From Bacteroidota bacterium (GTDB lineage: Bacteria > Bacteroidota > Bacteroidia > Cytophagales > Cyclobacteriaceae), in the NCBI GenBank assembly GCA_023417955.1, contig JAEZDW010000290.1, positions 1 through 15,154 on the forward strand: a stretch of 15,154 nt of DNA, given 5' to 3'. Every line of letters starts with the position of its first letter. The first letter of the stretch is position 1. The translations under genes were made by a program, and so were the position numbers. Of the stretch, positions 1-6,868 are shown one piece after another. The notes beneath the pieces are model-generated. The model was not told the DNA's origin and made no database searches. It saw only the letters and a list, made by a program, of their open reading frames with translations.

Positions 1-1
1 A

Positions 2-18
2 TTCGACACCTTGTCGAA
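2..18. repeat. Perfect 7-bp palindrome at the window edge
   Basis: TTCGACA (2-8) and TGTCGAA (12-18) are exact reverse complements around the 3-base loop CCT. An A-rich run follows on the plus strand, so it does not look like a plus-strand intrinsic terminator. For a minus-strand terminator the T-tract would lie left of position 1, outside the window. It could be a protein-binding palindrome or the tail of an upstream gene's terminator; the sequence does not say which. Confidence 0.45.
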
Positions 19-73
19 AAAGAAAAACCTTAGAATTCAAGTACTTATGTTGGGCGGAAAAAAGCAAAAAAAG

Positions 74-180
74 ATTTCCACAAAAAAGTGCTTTTATCCA
101 CATTAGGATTATGTTAGGCATTAAGCATCTTATAATCAATATGTTATGTGAACTTTTATAAATCCATTCTTTGTGGACAA
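74..180. promoter_or_regulatory. Cluster of DnaA-box-like nonamers in AT-rich DNA
   Basis: An exact consensus DnaA box, TTATCCACA, lies at 94-102 on the plus strand. TGTGGACAA at 172-180 reads TTGTCCACA on the minus strand, one mismatch from consensus. ATTTCCACA at 74-82 has two mismatches and sits exactly 20 bp from the perfect box, in the same orientation. The 1-180 stretch is about 31% GC by hand count, and the DNA between the boxes (about 121-165) is very AT-rich. Boxes facing inward across AT-rich DNA resemble an origin or a DnaA-controlled promoter. That reading is inference, since only three sites are visible and no dnaA, dnaN or other origin-linked gene is in view. Confidence 0.4.
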
Positions 181-277
181 CTTTGAGAGGCAAAAAATAA
201 CGAATTGAGGGCCTGGCGATTCGGTGTCGGCGGATTTCTCCGATATTACAAAAAATCTTCATGTCGAGTTTAGAAAT

Positions 278-1237
278 ATGAGTGCGATCACGTCCCCAAA
301 AAAAATTACAGAACTCTTCAAAACCGAAATCCCGATTGTACAGGCGGGTATGGTTTGGTGCAGTGGATGGAGGCTTGCATCGGCAGTAAGCAACGCCGGA
401 GCGCTGGGTTTAATCGGAGCCGGTTCCATGTATCCGGATGTGCTTCGCGAGCACATCCGGAAGTGCAAGGCTGCCACCTCCCGGCCATTTGGCGTAAATG
501 TTCCGTTGCTATATCCCGACATTGAAAAACTTATGCAAATTATCGTTGAAGAAGACGTTCGCATTGTTTTTACCTCAGCGGGAAATCCATCAACCTGGAC
601 AGGCAGGCTAAAGGAAAAAGGGCTTACTGTCGTCCACGTGGTGTCGAGTATTCGTTTCGCAAAAAAAGCAGCAGAGGCCGGCGCTGATGCTATTGTTGCC
701 GAAGGATTCGAAGCAGGCGGTCACAACGGAAGAGAGGAAACCACAACGATGGTCCTCGTTCCAATGGTTAGAGATACTGTTGATATACCGGTAATCGCGG
801 CTGGCGGAATAGCGAGTGGACGCTCAATGCTTGCCGCTATGGTTCTTGGCGCTGACGGTGTTCAAATCGGAAGCCGATTTGCGGTTACAGAAGAGTCTTC
901 GGCGCACTCTGCATTCAAACAACGCGTACTTGAGACCAACGAAGGCGACACTGTGCTGGCGATGAAACAACTTACGCCGGTGAGGCTTATTAAAAATAAA
1001 TTTGGGCAACAGGTGCTCGAAGCCGAGCGGAAAGGTGCTTCTGCAGAAACTCTGCAACAGCTCCTTGGAAATCGCCGTGCGAAGCGCGGGATTTTTGAAG
1101 GCGACCTTGACGAGGGAGAACTCGAAATTGGTCAGGTGTCTGCAGCAATCAAAAAGGTACTGCCCGCAGCTGACATTGTGGAAGAAATCTGGAATGAGTA
1201 CAACCGCCTGAAAGAAACGATTCATGAATTACCTTAG
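278..1237 (+). CDS. FMN-dependent nitronate monooxygenase / FabK-like flavoprotein
   Basis: This is a TIM-barrel flavoprotein of the 2-nitropropane dioxygenase family. Such enzymes either oxidise alkyl nitronates (nitronate monooxygenase) or act as enoyl-ACP reductase II (FabK). Numbering from the ATG at 278 (319 aa), visible motifs are an early PIVQAGM segment, SNAGALGLIGAG, PFGVNVPLL, TSAGNPS, EGFEAGGHNG (H149), the phosphate-binding AAGGI (174-178) and GSRF (198-201). EGFEAGGH, AAGGI and the ESSAH segment resemble FabK closely, so the name is ambiguous between the two activities. The reading frame stays open upstream to a GTG at 224, preceded by GAGGG; that start would add 18 residues unlike the family, whose members normally begin just before KITELF. 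I therefore prefer 278. The 3' end overlaps the next gene by 14 bases, so the two are probably co-transcribed. Confidence 0.85.
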   Translation: MSAITSPKKITELFKTEIPIVQAGMVWCSGWRLASAVSNAGALGLIGAGSMYPDVLREHIRKCKAATSRPFGVNVPLLYPDIEKLMQIIVEEDVRIVFTSAGNPSTWTGRLKEKGLTVVHVVSSIRFAKKAAEAGADAIVAEGFEAGGHNGREETTTMVLVPMVRDTVDIPVIAAGGIASGRSMLAAMVLGADGVQIGSRFAVTEESSAHSAFKQRVLETNEGDTVLAMKQLTPVRLIKNKFGQQVLEAERKGASAETLQQLLGNRRAKRGIFEGDLDEGELEIGQVSAAIKKVLPAADIVEEIWNEYNRLKETIHELP

Positions 1238-1616
1238 AATTAAGGAGACATGTTTTTATGCGCGTGATCTGAAAGCGATTAAAACGTTCTACCACGACGT
1301 TCTCGGTTTGCCTGTCATAAGCCATCTTGAAGAAAAGCATATCTTTTTTCGCGCGGGAGAATCGGTGCTGCTTTGTTTTAACCCGGACGACTCGCGTAAC
1401 AAAAAGTCACCACCGGCACACTTCGCTTCAGGAAAACTTCATTTTGCATTTGAAGTTCGGGAAGAAGACTATGAAGCGGAGAAGTACAAACTCGAAGGGG
1501 CCGGTGTCAAAATTATCGATGAAGTCACGTGGCCGACAGGCAAACGTTCGTTCTATTTTGAGGATCCCGCTGGTAATGTCTTAGAAATTGTTCCGGAAAA
1601 TGGAATCTGGGATTAG
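1224..1616 (+). CDS. VOC-family (glyoxalase/extradiol dioxygenase fold) protein
   Basis: This 130-aa protein has the length and pattern of a single VOC (vicinal oxygen chelate) unit built from two paired beta-alpha-beta-beta-beta modules. The first module opens with ETCFYARDL followed by FYHDVLGL. The second carries GKLHFAFEV and ends with the diagnostic FEDPAGNVLEI. Likely metal ligands by position are E8, H73 and E121, with H39 another candidate; this is the arrangement expected for a divalent-metal VOC enzyme, with Glu where glyoxalase I has its first His. The substrate cannot be read from the sequence, and glyoxalase, dioxygenase and thiol-transferase activities all occur in the superfamily. 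It starts inside the preceding flavoprotein gene, which suggests translational coupling. Its stop overlaps the tail of the convergent minus-strand gene by 4 bases. Confidence 0.85.
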   Translation: MNYLRIKETCFYARDLKAIKTFYHDVLGLPVISHLEEKHIFFRAGESVLLCFNPDDSRNKKSPPAHFASGKLHFAFEVREEDYEAEKYKLEGAGVKIIDEVTWPTGKRSFYFEDPAGNVLEIVPENGIWD

Positions 1617-1858
1617 GCTAATACCTGTTGTTTTGCTGGTTGATCGACTTTGGCCGCCGATCTTTCTGCAGGGTATGCTGCATCAAACCAGCACTCGTAG
1701 TCTCTGTATTGAATGCAGTTGCTGATAATGCTTTTGTCGATCAGGATCTTAATAAATGAGTGCTCCAACGCAGAGGTGATTTGTTGTTGTTGGTCAGCAG
1801 GTAAATCACTTAGCTGTACGTACTCGATACCTTTGTAAATTCTGGAACTAATCTTCAT
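1613..1858 (-). CDS. Small hypothetical protein (81 aa)
   Basis: I do not recognise a named family. The protein is soluble, with no signal peptide or membrane segment. It starts MKISSRIYKGIEYVQLSDLP, has a glutamine run (QQQQ, about 23-26) in a probable helix, an aliphatic segment FIKILIDKSII, and an aromatic/acidic patch YRDYECWFDAAY. It is probably real rather than a shadow frame: it occupies DNA that no other gene uses, it fills the gap between the VOC and recG genes, its composition is protein-like, and a TAnnTTTG box lies about 60 bases upstream on the same strand. The start is the only ATG that keeps the conserved-looking N-terminus. Its C-terminal codons overlap the VOC stop. A small regulatory or accessory protein is possible, but no function is assigned. 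Confidence 0.6.
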   Translation of the reverse strand: MKISSRIYKGIEYVQLSDLPADQQQQITSALEHSFIKILIDKSIISNCIQYRDYECWFDAAYPAERSAAKVDQPAKQQVLA

Positions 1859-1896
1859 ATTTTCAACCCGCCGTTAATTCCCCGTGAAAAAATATG

Positions 1897-1922
1897 GTAA
1901 CCGCAAAAAATTACGCGGTCAC
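1897..1922. repeat. Imperfect inverted repeat in the divergent control region
   Basis: GTAACCGC (1897-1904) faces GCGGTCAC (1915-1922) across 10 bases, with 7 of 8 positions complementary. It lies between the minus-strand small gene and recG, in the predicted 5' leader of the minus-strand gene. It could be an operator for a dimeric regulator or an RNA hairpin near the start of that transcript. No known consensus is matched. Confidence 0.35.
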
Positions 1923-1929
1923 AAAAGTA
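1922..1929 (-). promoter_or_regulatory. Bacteroidota-type -7 box (TACTTTTG) for the minus-strand small gene
   Basis: On the minus strand the sequence reads TACTTTTG, an exact match to the Bacteroidota -7 consensus TAnnTTTG. It would give a leader of roughly 58 bases before the ATG at 1858. I see no good TTTG at the expected -33 position, so this is a half-supported promoter. Confidence 0.35.
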
Positions 1930-1950
1930 ATTCACAAATTGGTGATTACT
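1926..1950. repeat. Bulged inverted repeat overlapping the minus-strand promoter box
   Basis: AGTAAT-T-CAC (1926-1935) pairs with GTGATTACT (1942-1950): nine base pairs with a single bulged T at 1932 and the loop AAATTG. The left arm overlaps the minus-strand TACTTTTG box, which is where a repressor site would sit. It is also 48 bases upstream of the likely recG start, so it could act on either gene. The pyrimidine-rich stretch after it (CCTTTTCG) is too weak for a confident terminator. Confidence 0.4.
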
Positions 1951-1997
1951 CCTTTTCGTTATGACTATTTTTCATGTTTCGTTTCAAAAAAACTTGC

Positions 1998-4091
1998 ATG
2001 ACCGCATTTTTTGATACGCCGGTAGAATTTCTAAAGGGAGTAGGACCCCAGAGAGCGGCGATTCTGAATAAGGAGCTAAACATTTTCACATACGGCGACC
2101 TCATTCAATATTATCCATTGCGTTATGAAGATCGAACAAAGTTCTACCTCATCCGCGACGTGCACGACGAATTACAATACGTTCAGATAAAGGGGGTGAT
2201 TACGGCGCGAGAGCTGATAGGTGGTGGACCAAAAAAAAGACTGGTATGTCGTTTTGAAGATGAAACCGGATCAATTGAATTAGTTTGGTTTCAAGGGCTC
2301 AACTGGATTGCAGGTAAACTGTTGCCCGGCGTCAGGTTTGTTGTATTTGGAAAACCTGCACGGTACGGCTCGAAAATTTCGATTGCCCATCCTGAAATAG
2401 AACCGTTGACTGAAAAGAACGAACAGGGAGGAACACTTCAACCCGTCTACTCGCTTACCGAGAAAATGAGATCGCGGCATTTTGATAGCAAAGTGTTGTC
2501 AAAAGTAATCGCCCAACTATTAGTGTTAGCGAAAGACAAGGTTCGCGAGACTCTTCCGGATTCGCTGTTGAAACAACATGATCTGATTTCGAAGCACGAG
2601 GCGATCATGGCAATTCACTTTCCAGCCAACAACGATGTGCTGGAAAAGGCCAGGCGTCGTTTGAAGTTTGAAGAGCTTTTTTACATTCAGCTCCGGCTCC
2701 TGAAGATGAAGCTCGTTCGTCAAAACCGACTCAAAGGCATAGTTTTTCAGGATACCTCCCTCGTTACGAAATTCTATACAGACTTGCTACCGTTTCCGCT
2801 CACGGAGGCGCAAAAGCGTGTGATTCGTGAGATATACGCCGACATGAAATCAGGCAAGCAAATGAATCGTCTTCTTCAGGGCGACGTCGGCAGCGGAAAA
2901 ACAATTGTAGGCTTCATTTGCATGCTGCTTGCACTTCAGGGCGATGCACAAAGTGCGTTGATGGCTCCTACTGAAATTCTGGCTCAACAGCACTTTGCAA
3001 ACCTTGAACGATTTGCAACGCAAATGGGGATACCCATAGCGTTGCTTACAGGTTCTACACGAAAAAGTGAAAGGCGTCAGATTCATGAAGGTCTGCAATC
3101 CGGAAACCTGAAAATTCTGATAGGTACGCATGCATTGCTCGAAGAGGAGGTGAAATTCCGGCGAATAGGGCTGGCCGTTGTGGATGAGCAGCATCGGTTT
3201 GGTGTAGCGCAACGATCGAAACTCTGGCAAAAGAATTCCGACGTGTTTCCACACGTGCTTGTGATGACGGCCACGCCCATACCCCGCACGTTGGCAATGA
3301 CACTTTATGGTGACTTGGATATATCAGTGATTGATGAGCTTCCGAAGGGGCGAAAGCCCATCAAGACACTTCATCGATATGATTCCCACAGGCTGCAGGT
3401 AAATGGCTTCATTCGTGAGCAAGTTGCAGCCGGCCGACAGGTGTACATGGTGTATCCGCTCATTGATGAATCCGAAAAGCTGGATTTGAAACATCTCATG
3501 GATGGTTATGAAAGCGTTTGCCGGGCCTTTCCGGATTATGCGATCAGTATCGTCCATGGAAAGATGAAACCAGATGCAAAGGAGTATGAAATGGCACGCT
3601 TCAAAAAAGGCGAAACGCAAATCATGGTAGCAACAACGGTGATAGAAGTAGGAGTTGATGTTCCGAATGCAACCGTGATGATCATTGAGAACGCAGAAAG
3701 ATTCGGACTTTCGCAACTCCACCAACTTCGCGGACGGGTAGGCAGAGGTGGAGAACAATCCTATTGCATATTGATGACGGGGAACAAACTCGGCGCTGAT
3801 TCAAGAAAGCGAATTGAGACAATGGTCCGAACAAACAATGGATTTGAAATCGCTGAGACGGACCTTGAACTACGGGGACCCGGAGATCTAATGGGCACCC
3901 AACAAAGCGGGGCACTGGATCTTTTGATAGCCGACCTTTCAATGGATACGCAGATACTTCAGATGGCGCGCGACGCAGCACAAAAGGTATTGCAATCCGA
4001 CCCCGAACTCACGAATCCGGAAAACCGGACTATTAAACAACAGATAGCATCGATGCGAAAAACGGTAGTTAACTGGAGTCGGATCAGTTAA
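1998..4091 (+). CDS. recG: ATP-dependent DNA helicase RecG
   Basis: RecG is a superfamily 2 double-strand DNA translocase that reverses stalled replication forks and processes Holliday junctions and R-loops. Numbering from the ATG at 1998 (697 aa, close to the usual length), the protein opens with a helix-hairpin-like FLKGVGPQRA. The OB-fold wedge domain follows at about 60-140. The helicase motifs are GDVGSGKT (295-302, Walker A), APTEILA (motif Ia), DEQH (396-399, motif II), TATPIPRT (424-431, motif III) and ATTVIEVGVDVPNA (motif V). QLRGRVGRG (576-584) is motif VI, and the C-terminal TRG region contains ELRGPGDLMGTQQSG. An in-frame ATG at 1974 would add MFRFKKTC; family members usually begin a few residues before the FxxTPVEFLKGVGP segment, so 1998 is preferred. 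The gene stands alone in its own unit, with inverted repeats upstream. All motifs are intact. Confidence 0.97.
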   Translation: MTAFFDTPVEFLKGVGPQRAAILNKELNIFTYGDLIQYYPLRYEDRTKFYLIRDVHDELQYVQIKGVITARELIGGGPKKRLVCRFEDETGSIELVWFQGLNWIAGKLLPGVRFVVFGKPARYGSKISIAHPEIEPLTEKNEQGGTLQPVYSLTEKMRSRHFDSKVLSKVIAQLLVLAKDKVRETLPDSLLKQHDLISKHEAIMAIHFPANNDVLEKARRRLKFEELFYIQLRLLKMKLVRQNRLKGIVFQDTSLVTKFYTDLLPFPLTEAQKRVIREIYADMKSGKQMNRLLQGDVGSGKTIVGFICMLLALQGDAQSALMAPTEILAQQHFANLERFATQMGIPIALLTGSTRKSERRQIHEGLQSGNLKILIGTHALLEEEVKFRRIGLAVVDEQHRFGVAQRSKLWQKNSDVFPHVLVMTATPIPRTLAMTLYGDLDISVIDELPKGRKPIKTLHRYDSHRLQVNGFIREQVAAGRQVYMVYPLIDESEKLDLKHLMDGYESVCRAFPDYAISIVHGKMKPDAKEYEMARFKKGETQIMVATTVIEVGVDVPNATVMIIENAERFGLSQLHQLRGRVGRGGEQSYCILMTGNKLGADSRKRIETMVRTNNGFEIAETDLELRGPGDLMGTQQSGALDLLIADLSMDTQILQMARDAAQKVLQSDPELTNPENRTIKQQIASMRKTVVNWSRIS

Positions 4092-4121
4092 CGCAATATC
4101 TGAAAACCGGGGATAATTGCG

Positions 4122-4129
4122 TAGTTTTG
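4122..4129 (+). promoter_or_regulatory. Bacteroidota-type -7 box before the sensor operon
   Basis: TAGTTTTG exactly matches TAnnTTTG and lies in the 55-base gap after recG. A TCTG at 4099-4102, 19 bases upstream, is a one-mismatch candidate for the -33 TTTG. Transcription would start only about 10-15 bases before the ATG at 4147, giving a very short leader. If real, this is the main promoter of the eight-gene unit that follows. Confidence 0.4.
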
Positions 4130-4146
4130 TTTAAGTACTCCGTCGT

Positions 4147-6858
4147 ATGCGTTACCTCTTACTGGTATTGGTTTTCGGAAGCTTTCTTTCGTATTCTCAA
4201 TCCGGAAATTATTTTCTCTCGCACTATTCTCCAGGACAGGATCGGCTGGATAACGTTTGCTTTCAGGCAGCACAACATCAGGACGGAATTCTCTACTTCG
4301 CAACCAGAAGCGGTATACTTCAATTTGATGGTCGCAACTGGAATCTTGTTAAAGGCAATGGTGCGGTTTACACATTAAACGTTGTTGAGACTGGTGAGAT
4401 TTTCTGGGGAGGTGTTGCCGGATTTGGAGTAATATCATTCAATTCAACCGGTGAGCCGGAATTGAGTATAGTCGCAAGTAATGCCCGAAATGTTTTTCAC
4501 AGTGCAGTAAGCAATGGGCACATTTACTTCGTCAATGAAGAAACCATATTTGACGTTGACATCGAATCGCGAAAGATTGTCGAGACATCCCTTGATTCCG
4601 AAGGATCAATAACAGCAATTTTTGAGGTCGCCGGAGACGTCTATGTAACCGTTTCAAATGAATCCACGCTTCGATTGAAAGACGGCGTACTTTCGCCGGC
4701 AGCAACATCCCCAATAAAATCAGGTGTAGTGGTTTTCTCTTCCAGGAACAATGACAACTACCTCGTCGGGTTCAGCAACAACAAGGTATATCTCTATGGT
4801 AAGAGCAAAACACCAAGAATGCTTGTATTCGAAGATCAGCGATACCTCGACCGCAGCGTAATTGTTCAGGGCACGTGGGTAAGCGATGAGTTGATTGCAC
4901 TCGGAACACTTCGCGGCGGCCTCATCTTCGTTAACGTAAGTACGGGCAAGACGTATGAAATAGTCAACAACTCAAAAGGCCTTCCCGATAATGAAATATT
5001 TGCGTTGTTCTCTGACCGTTCAATGTCGGTCTGGGCTGCACATGAGTTTGGATTCACACGCATCGTTCCGTACCTGCCATTTCGATCGTTCAATCACTAT
5101 TCAGGGCTACAGGGAAATTTGTTGTGCGCCATGACCCACAAGAACTCGGTTTACGTCGGCACTTCGGTTGGGCTATACAAACTTGAGAAGGAAGATATAT
5201 ACGAGGAAATTTCTTACTACGTCGATGCGCCCGAAAAAGGCAGTAAAGCACGCAACGGACGAACATCGAATGCAGATGAAGCTGCTCCCGTAGAATCAAA
5301 GAAGCGCGGTCTGTTTGGAATTTTCAAACGTCGCAAGAACGAATCGGACGAAACGGCATCATCAAAAGAGGAAGCCTCAAAAGACAAGAAGTCGGCGAAA
5401 CAAAAAATACTTCGTACAGAACGAATTTTTCGGACTTCCAACTACGTGTATCGAAAGGTTGAGGGTATTGAAGCCAAGGTAACACAGCTTGTGGAGGTTA
5501 ACGGAAAACTACTCGCAGCCGGATTAGGAGGAACATTTGAAGTAAACAGTCTGACGAGCAAGCTTCTGATTGAATCGCCCGTGCGCTTTCTATATGGCAC
5601 GAGCGATGGATTGTTGTTTGTCGCGACCTATTCTGACAAAGTTCACGTTCTTAAGCAGGGACCGTCAGGCTGGAAGAGTGAAGATTTTCTGGTGAACGTA
5701 AACGATCAGATCAGTTATATTTTTGAAACGTCATCCGGCAATGTGTGGCTTTGCTCTCAGGAACGATTTTATGAAGTGCTAACAAATGCAAACGGAATAG
5801 GAGACATCCGGATAGTACCTTTTGAAAACCCGAACTATGACGAACTCGTCGGAGTTGCAAGGAACGGAAATCATCTGTTTGTTAACTCGCAGGGTTTTTT
5901 TGCCTTTGATCGCGAGTCGAACAAACTAAATGCAATAGACAGCCTTTCAAACGTTCGCCCCTCGAACTATTTTTCAGATGGACAAAGTCTATGGTACCGT
6001 GATGATCATGGTTGGAAAGTTCTCGGCAGTGAAAGGGATAGCAGGAACTCAGGTCTGCTTAATCTTTTTCGAAACATAAGGTTTTTGATGTCGGACAAAA
6101 ACTCCGGCGATTTGTGGATCATCACAGGCAGCAATGAGTTGTTCAAATTTTACAGTGACAGAGTCAGGCTGTATTCGGCAGGATTTCCACTTATCCTGAA
6201 GTCGGTCCGTAATGGTGAACTTGTGCATGGCGGAAAACGCCTTGATGTTCAGGCCATGGGTGAAAACAGTGCGGTTGTTATTGAAGTGGTTCAACCTGAC
6301 TATCTCGCGCCGCAGGCCATTGAGTATAGGTATTTGATAAAAGGGCTCGACAAGAACTGGTCGGACTGGAGTCAGACAAATAACACGATTGAAATTCCCT
6401 ACCTGCCATCGGGTGACTACGTGCTTCAGGTCGAATCGCGGGATATTTTTGGTGAGAGTAAAATCCTGAACGAACTGCAACTGAATATTATTCCACCATA
6501 CTGGCGGCGTCCGTGGTTTTATGCATTCGAGGTCGTGCTTTTGTCATTGCTTGTTATCCTGTCTTTCCGCCTTAGTATTCGTTACCGCATCATCAGCAGA
6601 CTACTCATGCTTTTGACAATAATCATAATGATTCAATTGGTGGAAACGGTTGTTGGAGAAACACTTGAAACTAAAACAAGTCCGGTGTTTGACTTTATCG
6701 TACAGGTGGCTATCGCGATGCTGATACTTCCGGTTGAAGGCTTTCTGCGTGAACGGATGCTACGTTCATTGGAAGGGGGAGACCGGCTGCACAAACTCAT
6801 TCTTCCAAAAGCAAATCGCGATCTTTCTGAAGACGTCGTTAGCAAGGATAACGGATAG
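4147..6858 (+). CDS. Propeller/Y_Y_Y-domain membrane sensor lacking a kinase domain
   Basis: This 903-aa envelope protein begins with a signal peptide (residues 1-18, hydrophobic LLLVLVF core ending SYSQ). Residues 25-680 are a two-component-regulator type beta-propeller, with repeated strands such as GILYFATRSGILQFDGRNW, NSVYVGTSVGLYKL and GDLWIITGSNELFKF. A charged, low-complexity insert (about 362-425, rich in K, E and S) splits the propeller. A Y_Y_Y (triple tyrosine) domain follows at about 708-782, with IEYRYLIKGLDKNWSDW as its signature. Three hydrophobic segments (about 791-812, 816-835, 847-866) make a membrane anchor, and a 37-residue charged tail ends the protein. Family members usually continue into a histidine kinase or DNA-binding domain; this one stops. 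The next gene, 10 bases on, encodes a kinase. It probably senses a periplasmic ligand and signals through that partner; the ligand is unknown. Confidence 0.85.
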   Translation: MRYLLLVLVFGSFLSYSQSGNYFLSHYSPGQDRLDNVCFQAAQHQDGILYFATRSGILQFDGRNWNLVKGNGAVYTLNVVETGEIFWGGVAGFGVISFNSTGEPELSIVASNARNVFHSAVSNGHIYFVNEETIFDVDIESRKIVETSLDSEGSITAIFEVAGDVYVTVSNESTLRLKDGVLSPAATSPIKSGVVVFSSRNNDNYLVGFSNNKVYLYGKSKTPRMLVFEDQRYLDRSVIVQGTWVSDELIALGTLRGGLIFVNVSTGKTYEIVNNSKGLPDNEIFALFSDRSMSVWAAHEFGFTRIVPYLPFRSFNHYSGLQGNLLCAMTHKNSVYVGTSVGLYKLEKEDIYEEISYYVDAPEKGSKARNGRTSNADEAAPVESKKRGLFGIFKRRKNESDETASSKEEASKDKKSAKQKILRTERIFRTSNYVYRKVEGIEAKVTQLVEVNGKLLAAGLGGTFEVNSLTSKLLIESPVRFLYGTSDGLLFVATYSDKVHVLKQGPSGWKSEDFLVNVNDQISYIFETSSGNVWLCSQERFYEVLTNANGIGDIRIVPFENPNYDELVGVARNGNHLFVNSQGFFAFDRESNKLNAIDSLSNVRPSNYFSDGQSLWYRDDHGWKVLGSERDSRNSGLLNLFRNIRFLMSDKNSGDLWIITGSNELFKFYSDRVRLYSAGFPLILKSVRNGELVHGGKRLDVQAMGENSAVVIEVVQPDYLAPQAIEYRYLIKGLDKNWSDWSQTNNTIEIPYLPSGDYVLQVESRDIFGESKILNELQLNIIPPYWRRPWFYAFEVVLLSLLVILSFRLSIRYRIISRLLMLLTIIIMIQLVETVVGETLETKTSPVFDFIVQVAIAMLILPVEGFLRERMLRSLEGGDRLHKLILPKANRDLSEDVVSKDNG

Positions 6859-6868
6859 AACAGTTGAA

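Noticed and set aside
224..277. GTG start at 224 giving an 18-residue N-terminal extension of the flavoprotein
   Set aside because: A GAGGG lies upstream, but the extra residues do not resemble the family, which begins just before KITELF. The ATG at 278 gives the usual length.
1942..1956. Intrinsic terminator after the 1926-1950 hairpin
   Set aside because: The stem is AT-rich with a bulge, and the following CCTTTTCG is not a proper U-tract; no plus-strand gene ends just before it.
3324..3758. 144-aa minus-strand frame inside recG
   Set aside because: It is the antisense of the conserved helicase motifs and has an improbable Cys/His/Phe-rich composition.
4127..4378. 83-aa plus-strand frame at the sensor start
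   Set aside because: It runs out of frame over the signal peptide and first propeller strands of the sensor. The longer frame is clearly the real one.
6049..6480. 143-aa minus-strand frame inside the propeller sensor
   Set aside because: It is antisense to the Y_Y_Y domain, with no signal peptide, motif or upstream promoter box.
6734..6868. 45-residue upstream extension of the histidine kinase inside the sensor gene
   Set aside because: It would overlap the sensor by 125 bases in another frame with Cys/Trp/Phe-rich non-domain sequence. The ATG at 6869 gives a normal short spacing.
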